Below are positions 5,720 to 8,596 of a stretch of 8,596 bases of DNA, one piece after another (position 1 is the stretch's first letter; every line of letters begins with the position of its first letter). This stretch comes from Oscillospiraceae bacterium. Its GTDB lineage: Bacteria; Bacillota; Clostridia; Oscillospirales; Oscillospiraceae. Both the position numbers and the translations under genes were made by a program. A model generated the notes under the pieces. That model had not been told where the DNA came from, did no database searches, and saw only the letters and a list, made by a program, of their open reading frames with translations. Location of the stretch: NCBI GenBank assembly GCA_031288675.1, contig JAITQY010000122.1, positions 1 through 8,596 of the forward strand. The letters run 5' to 3'.

Positions 5720-6601
5720 ATGCCAAAGAGTATGACCGGATACGGAGGCGCGTCCGGAGCCTTTGAAAATATTCCGCTGACGGTGGAGGTAAAAAGCGTT
5801 AACTCCCGGTATTTAGAGACCTCTGTACGCTCGCCGAAGTCTTTATCTTTTGCTGAAGACGCAATAAAGCGGACAGTATAAGCCGCAGTTGCGCGCGGCA
5901 AGGCGGACGTAAGCGTCAATGTTGATTTCAGCAAAGCGCAAGACACCGCCGTCGTGGAAATTAATCACGGAGCCGTTGCGGCGTATATAGACGCGATGCA
6001 GAAGATTTCAGTTGAGTACTCCATACCGAACGACTTCGGAACTGCTGCGCTTAGCAAAATGCCCGACGCGTTTAGTGTTACAAAGCGCGAATTGGAGCAG
6101 GAAGCGCTTATCACGGCAATCTTGGAGGTTTTGAGTAACGCGCTTGAAGCGTTCAATACAGCCCGCAGCGAAGAGGGCGGTCGGCTTGCAGCAGACATCG
6201 GCGGCAAGATAACGGAGCTTGAAACGGCGGCGGAGTTCGTGAAATCACGCGCGCCGGAAAGCGTCAGAGAATATCGTGAGCGTTTGGGCGCAAAGATGCG
6301 CGACGTGCTGAAAGATACAAATATTGACCAATCGCGGATACTTACCGAAGCGGCTCTGTTTGCTGAGAAAACGGACGTGGACGAGGAGCTTACAAGGCTC
6401 GGCAGTCATATCGCACAGGCACGGGAGTATTTGAAGCTTGACAGCGGCGCGGGCAAAAAGCTTGATTTTCTTGTGCAGGAGCTTAACAGGGAGGTCAATA
6501 CGATCGGATCTAAGTGTTCCGATTTGGAGATAACGCGCACGGTACTGGAAATGAAAGCGGTAATTGAGCGCATACGCGAACAGTGCCAGAATTTAGAATA
6601 A
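5720..6601 (+). pseudogene. yicC: YicC family endoribonuclease, interrupted by in-frame TAA
   Basis: Read through the stop, the product would have 293 residues, the normal YicC length. YicC proteins are endoribonucleases implicated in RNA turnover. The N-terminal PKSMTGYGGASG, the VKSVNSRYLE segment and the ARGKADVSV segment are typical, as is the C-terminal LDFLVQELNREVNTIGSK with the closing ERIREQCQNLE. Codon 54 (5879-5881) is TAA, at a position usually Lys or Arg, and the frame continues unchanged on both sides, so one substitution explains it. After the stop the first possible start is GTG at 5954, lacking a ribosome binding site and 78 codons into the gene. The true start ATG 5720 has AAAGGA at 5708-5713. 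Possibilities are a recent nonsense mutation, a sequencing or assembly error, or readthrough. A weak -10-like TATTAT (5691-5696) lies upstream without a good -35. remA, often next to yicC, is absent. Confidence 0.85.
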
Positions 6602-6623
6602 ATGTAATTAGCGTGGAGGAACA

Positions 6624-7187
6624 ATGGCAAGGATTTTTATTTTCTCCGGACCGTCCGGAGCGGGAAAGAGTACAATAATTTCAGAGCTTAAACAACGGCT
6701 TCCGAATCTGTGGTTTTCGGTCTCCTGCACAACGCGCAAACCGCGCGACGGAGAGGAAAACGGAACCGACTATCATTTTATAACTCAGGCAGAGTTTGAT
6801 GAAATGATAAACGCAGATGGGTTTTTAGAATACGACCCGCATCTCGGCGCGTCTTACGGCACGCCGGCTAAGCCGTTAGAAAAAGCTCTCGCGGACGGAT
6901 TTGACGCGATTTTAGACATCGAAACCACTGGGGCGGCTAATGTATTGAAAAAGATTCCTGAGGCGGTTACGGTATTTATATGGCCCGGCTCGTTTGAGCT
7001 GCTTGAGGAGAGGCTTCGCGGTCGCGAGGGCAACAAGATGAGCGAAGAGCAGATAGCGTCCCGTTTAGAGAAAGCGAGAAAAGAGCTTGACGAAATCGGT
7101 TTTTACCGTTATACTGTAATCAACAATATACTCGACCGGGCAGTCGCGGAATGTGAAGCGATAATCAGAGAGGAACGGCTTAAATAA
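6624..7187 (+). CDS. gmk: Guanylate kinase
   Basis: The product has 187 residues, slightly short of the usual 200 or so. Gmk phosphorylates GMP to GDP with ATP in the cytosol and feeds GTP, dGTP and (p)ppGpp pools. The P-loop GPSGAGKST is at 9-17. The GMP-binding segment SCTTRKPRDGEENGTDYHF (34-52) supplies S34, R38, R41 and Y50, and E69 with YGT (78-80) completes the site. Departures from the commonest pattern are Ser after the P-loop Lys (often Gly), ASYGT in place of NYYGT, and ETTG in place of the usual DVQG near residue 100. None removes a known catalytic residue. GGAGGA (6615-6620) sits only 3 nt from the ATG. The order yicC-gmk-rpoZ-priA is classic for Bacillota apart from the missing remA. 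Confidence 0.93.
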   Translation: MARIFIFSGPSGAGKSTIISELKQRLPNLWFSVSCTTRKPRDGEENGTDYHFITQAEFDEMINADGFLEYDPHLGASYGTPAKPLEKALADGFDAILDIETTGAANVLKKIPEAVTVFIWPGSFELLEERLRGREGNKMSEEQIASRLEKARKELDEIGFYRYTVINNILDRAVAECEAIIREERLK

Positions 7188-7193
7188 TTATCA

Positions 7194-7222
7194 TTGAAGG
7201 TTCGGCGTATTCGCTATAAATA
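7194..7222 (+). promoter_or_regulatory. Weak candidate promoter before rpoZ
   Basis: TTGAAG (7194-7199) is followed after 17 bp by TAAATA (7217-7222), each with two mismatches to consensus. It lies in the 53-nt gmk-rpoZ gap. An internal promoter for rpoZ-priA is plausible, but AT-rich gaps often contain such matches. Confidence 0.3.
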
Positions 7223-7240
7223 ATTATATGAGGTGAAAAA

Positions 7241-7444
7241 ATGTTAGACCATCCGATGTCGGAGCTTTTGACTAAAGTCGGAAGCCGTTATTTGCTTGTT
7301 AACGCAATTGCCAAGCGCGCGCGTCAGCTTTCTGACGAGGCGGAAGAAAGCCGTATGCCGCTGCGGAAGAAAGCGGTTTCTATTGCTATTGACGATATTG
7401 CAAGGGGCAAGTACAGCGTAGAAGGCAATCCGGATCTGTATTGA
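7241..7444 (+). CDS. rpoZ: RNA polymerase omega subunit
   Basis: The product has 67 residues, the usual size of clostridial omega. Omega binds the beta-prime subunit and aids RNA polymerase assembly and stability. The recognisable core is KVGSRYLLVNAIAKRARQL, with the RYxLVxxxAKRARQ pattern, followed by KAVSIAIDDIARGKY, which matches the conserved 'K.V..A..EI..GK' stretch of the family. GAGGTGA (7230-7236) is a strong ribosome binding site just before the ATG. The gene lies 53 nt after gmk and 29 nt before priA, its usual neighbours. Confidence 0.92.
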   Translation: MLDHPMSELLTKVGSRYLLVNAIAKRARQLSDEAEESRMPLRKKAVSIAIDDIARGKYSVEGNPDLY

Positions 7445-7473
7445 TTCGACCTAAACGCTCAGGCTAATATGAA

Positions 7474-8596
7474 ATGGTAGCGAAAGCCGCCGTATCCGCA
7501 CTGCCTTTCCAAGCGGATAAGATATACGATTATCGGGTACCGGCGTCCTTAGAGGCGCGGGTACTTGTTGGCGTTAGAATAATGGTGCCGTTCGGGCGCA
7601 GTAATATACGCCGTGAGGCAATAGTGCTGGAGACGCGGAGCTCCAGCGATTACCTGAAGCTGAAAGCGGTAGAGGAAGTGCTTGACCCTGAACCGGTACT
7701 CGGAGAGCGCCAAATAGCGCTTGCCAAGTTTATGAAAGCGCGGTTCTACTGTACGCTTTATGAGGCGTTCAAGGCTATGCTGCCCACCGGAGTATGGTAT
7801 AGGGACAAGGCAGAATACAATGAGCTCGGCGGCACGGAAAAGATTGCCAGGATTACGCGCGCTAAGGCAAAAACCCGTGATTTTGCGGTACTGAACATTG
7901 ATCCCGGCGAGGCGGCAGAGTTTGCCGCTTATACTAAGTCGGAATATCATCGCGATATTATGCTGTTCCTTGCACGCTCCGGAGACGGAGCGATAGACGA
8001 AATCAGCTATTACACCGGCGCGAAGCGTCAAAGCTTTACGGCGCTCGCCAAGCGGGGATACATAACCATAGAACCGCGGGAAACGTTCCGCCGACCTAAG
8101 GTTTCAGAAATCATCGGCGAAGCAGGCGTACCCGGTGAGCTTACCGGCGAACAAGCCGCCGCATATAACGCGTTAGTACCGTTACTAAACTCCGGCAAAC
8201 CGGAGGCGGCTCTGATTTACGGCGTTACAGGAAGCGGCAAAACGGCGGTTTATATTAAGCTTATAGCCGATGTGTTAGCCGCCGGTCGGGGCGCCGTAAT
8301 GCTTGTACCGGAAATCGCGCTTACGCCGCAAATGACGGCAAAATTTACGCTGCAGTTCGGTGACAATATCGCCGTATTACACAGTTCCCTTAGCATAGGC
8401 GAACGTTATGATGAATGGCGGCGCATTCGCTCCGGAGCAGCTAAAATAGTGATCGGAACACGTAGCGCGGTGTTCGCCCCTGTACAAGACCCCGGAATGA
8501 TCATCATTGACGAGGAGCAAGAGCAGACATATACTTCAGAAACTTCGCCGCGGTATAATATACACGATGTTGCTAAGTTTCTCCGATCGCAGAGCG
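7474..8596 (+). CDS. priA: Primosomal protein N' (replication restart helicase), 5' part
   Basis: The frame is open for 374 codons and runs off the right edge, about half of a normal PriA. PriA recognises stalled forks and D-loops, unwinds the lagging strand and starts primosome assembly. The N-terminal 100 residues form the 3'-DNA-binding domain, with FPFGRSN-like VPFGRSN at about 48-54 and FMKARFYCTLYEAFKAMLP after it. A winged-helix region follows at about 160-215. The helicase core begins with LTGEQ, then Walker A GVTGSGKT (250-257), VPEIALTPQM, HSSLS, IGTRSAVFAP and Walker B DEEQ (346-349) in place of the usual DEEH. The zinc-binding cysteines would lie beyond the window. ATG 7474 is used because the upstream ATG (7469) hits a stop after three codons. 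The ribosome binding site is weak. Confidence 0.93.
   Translation, partial: MVAKAAVSALPFQADKIYDYRVPASLEARVLVGVRIMVPFGRSNIRREAIVLETRSSSDYLKLKAVEEVLDPEPVLGERQIALAKFMKARFYCTLYEAFKAMLPTGVWYRDKAEYNELGGTEKIARITRAKAKTRDFAVLNIDPGEAAEFAAYTKSEYHRDIMLFLARSGDGAIDEISYYTGAKRQSFTALAKRGYITIEPRETFRRPKVSEIIGEAGVPGELTGEQAAAYNALVPLLNSGKPEAALIYGVTGSGKTAVYIKLIADVLAAGRGAVMLVPEIALTPQMTAKFTLQFGDNIAVLHSSLSIGERYDEWRRIRSGAAKIVIGTRSAVFAPVQDPGMIIIDEEQEQTYTSETSPRYNIHDVAKFLRSQS

Noticed and set aside
5720..6601. Stop-codon reassignment (TAA as sense)
   Set aside because: Many genes in the window end properly with TAA and no other conserved region contains an in-frame TAA, so a local lesion or error is far more likely.
7549..8031. 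Minus-strand open frame inside priA
   Set aside because: It is antisense to the conserved PriA N-terminal region and shows no family features.

Overview
The window looks like chromosomal housekeeping DNA from an uncultured member of the Bacillota, probably class Clostridia. This rests on Shine-Dalgarno-led genes, an anaerobic-lifestyle enzyme (NrdG), a dnaX-ybaB pair, a yicC-gmk-rpoZ-priA run, and a DUF5685-like / J-domain / small membrane protein trio that I associate with gut Clostridia. Placement below class level is not possible from the sequence alone. All genes lie on the + strand.

Layout. Positions 1-392 hold no credible gene. They contain a perfect-consensus sigma70-type promoter (51-79), a 7-nt-periodic repeat element (78-333) with an embedded 8-bp hairpin, and a second strong promoter (333-361). 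A first gene block follows: nrdG (393-914, TTG start), pyrH (911-1633, overlapping by 4 nt), dnaX (1700-3373), ybaB (3377-3736), a DUF5685-like gene (3740-4540), a J-domain protein with a Cys-rich tail (4561-4953) and a six-helix membrane protein (4963-5472). Positions 5473-5719 hold a second, inverted and diverged copy of the 7-nt-periodic element. A second block follows: yicC (5720-6601, interrupted by an in-frame TAA at codon 54), gmk (6624-7187), rpoZ (7241-7444) and the first half of priA (7474 to the window end).

Functional themes are nucleotide supply (NrdG activates the anaerobic ribonucleotide reductase; PyrH makes UDP; Gmk makes GDP), the replication machinery (DnaX clamp loader, PriA restart helicase, YbaB nucleoid protein) and transcription/RNA turnover (RpoZ, YicC). 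Partners often found beside these genes are absent: recR does not follow ybaB, remA does not sit between yicC and gmk, and frr does not follow pyrH.

The most unusual signal is the pair of heptad-phased elements. They share short identical blocks in the same order but in opposite orientation, and they bracket the first gene block. No CRISPR array, tRNA, rRNA, transposase, riboswitch or convincing intrinsic terminator was seen.
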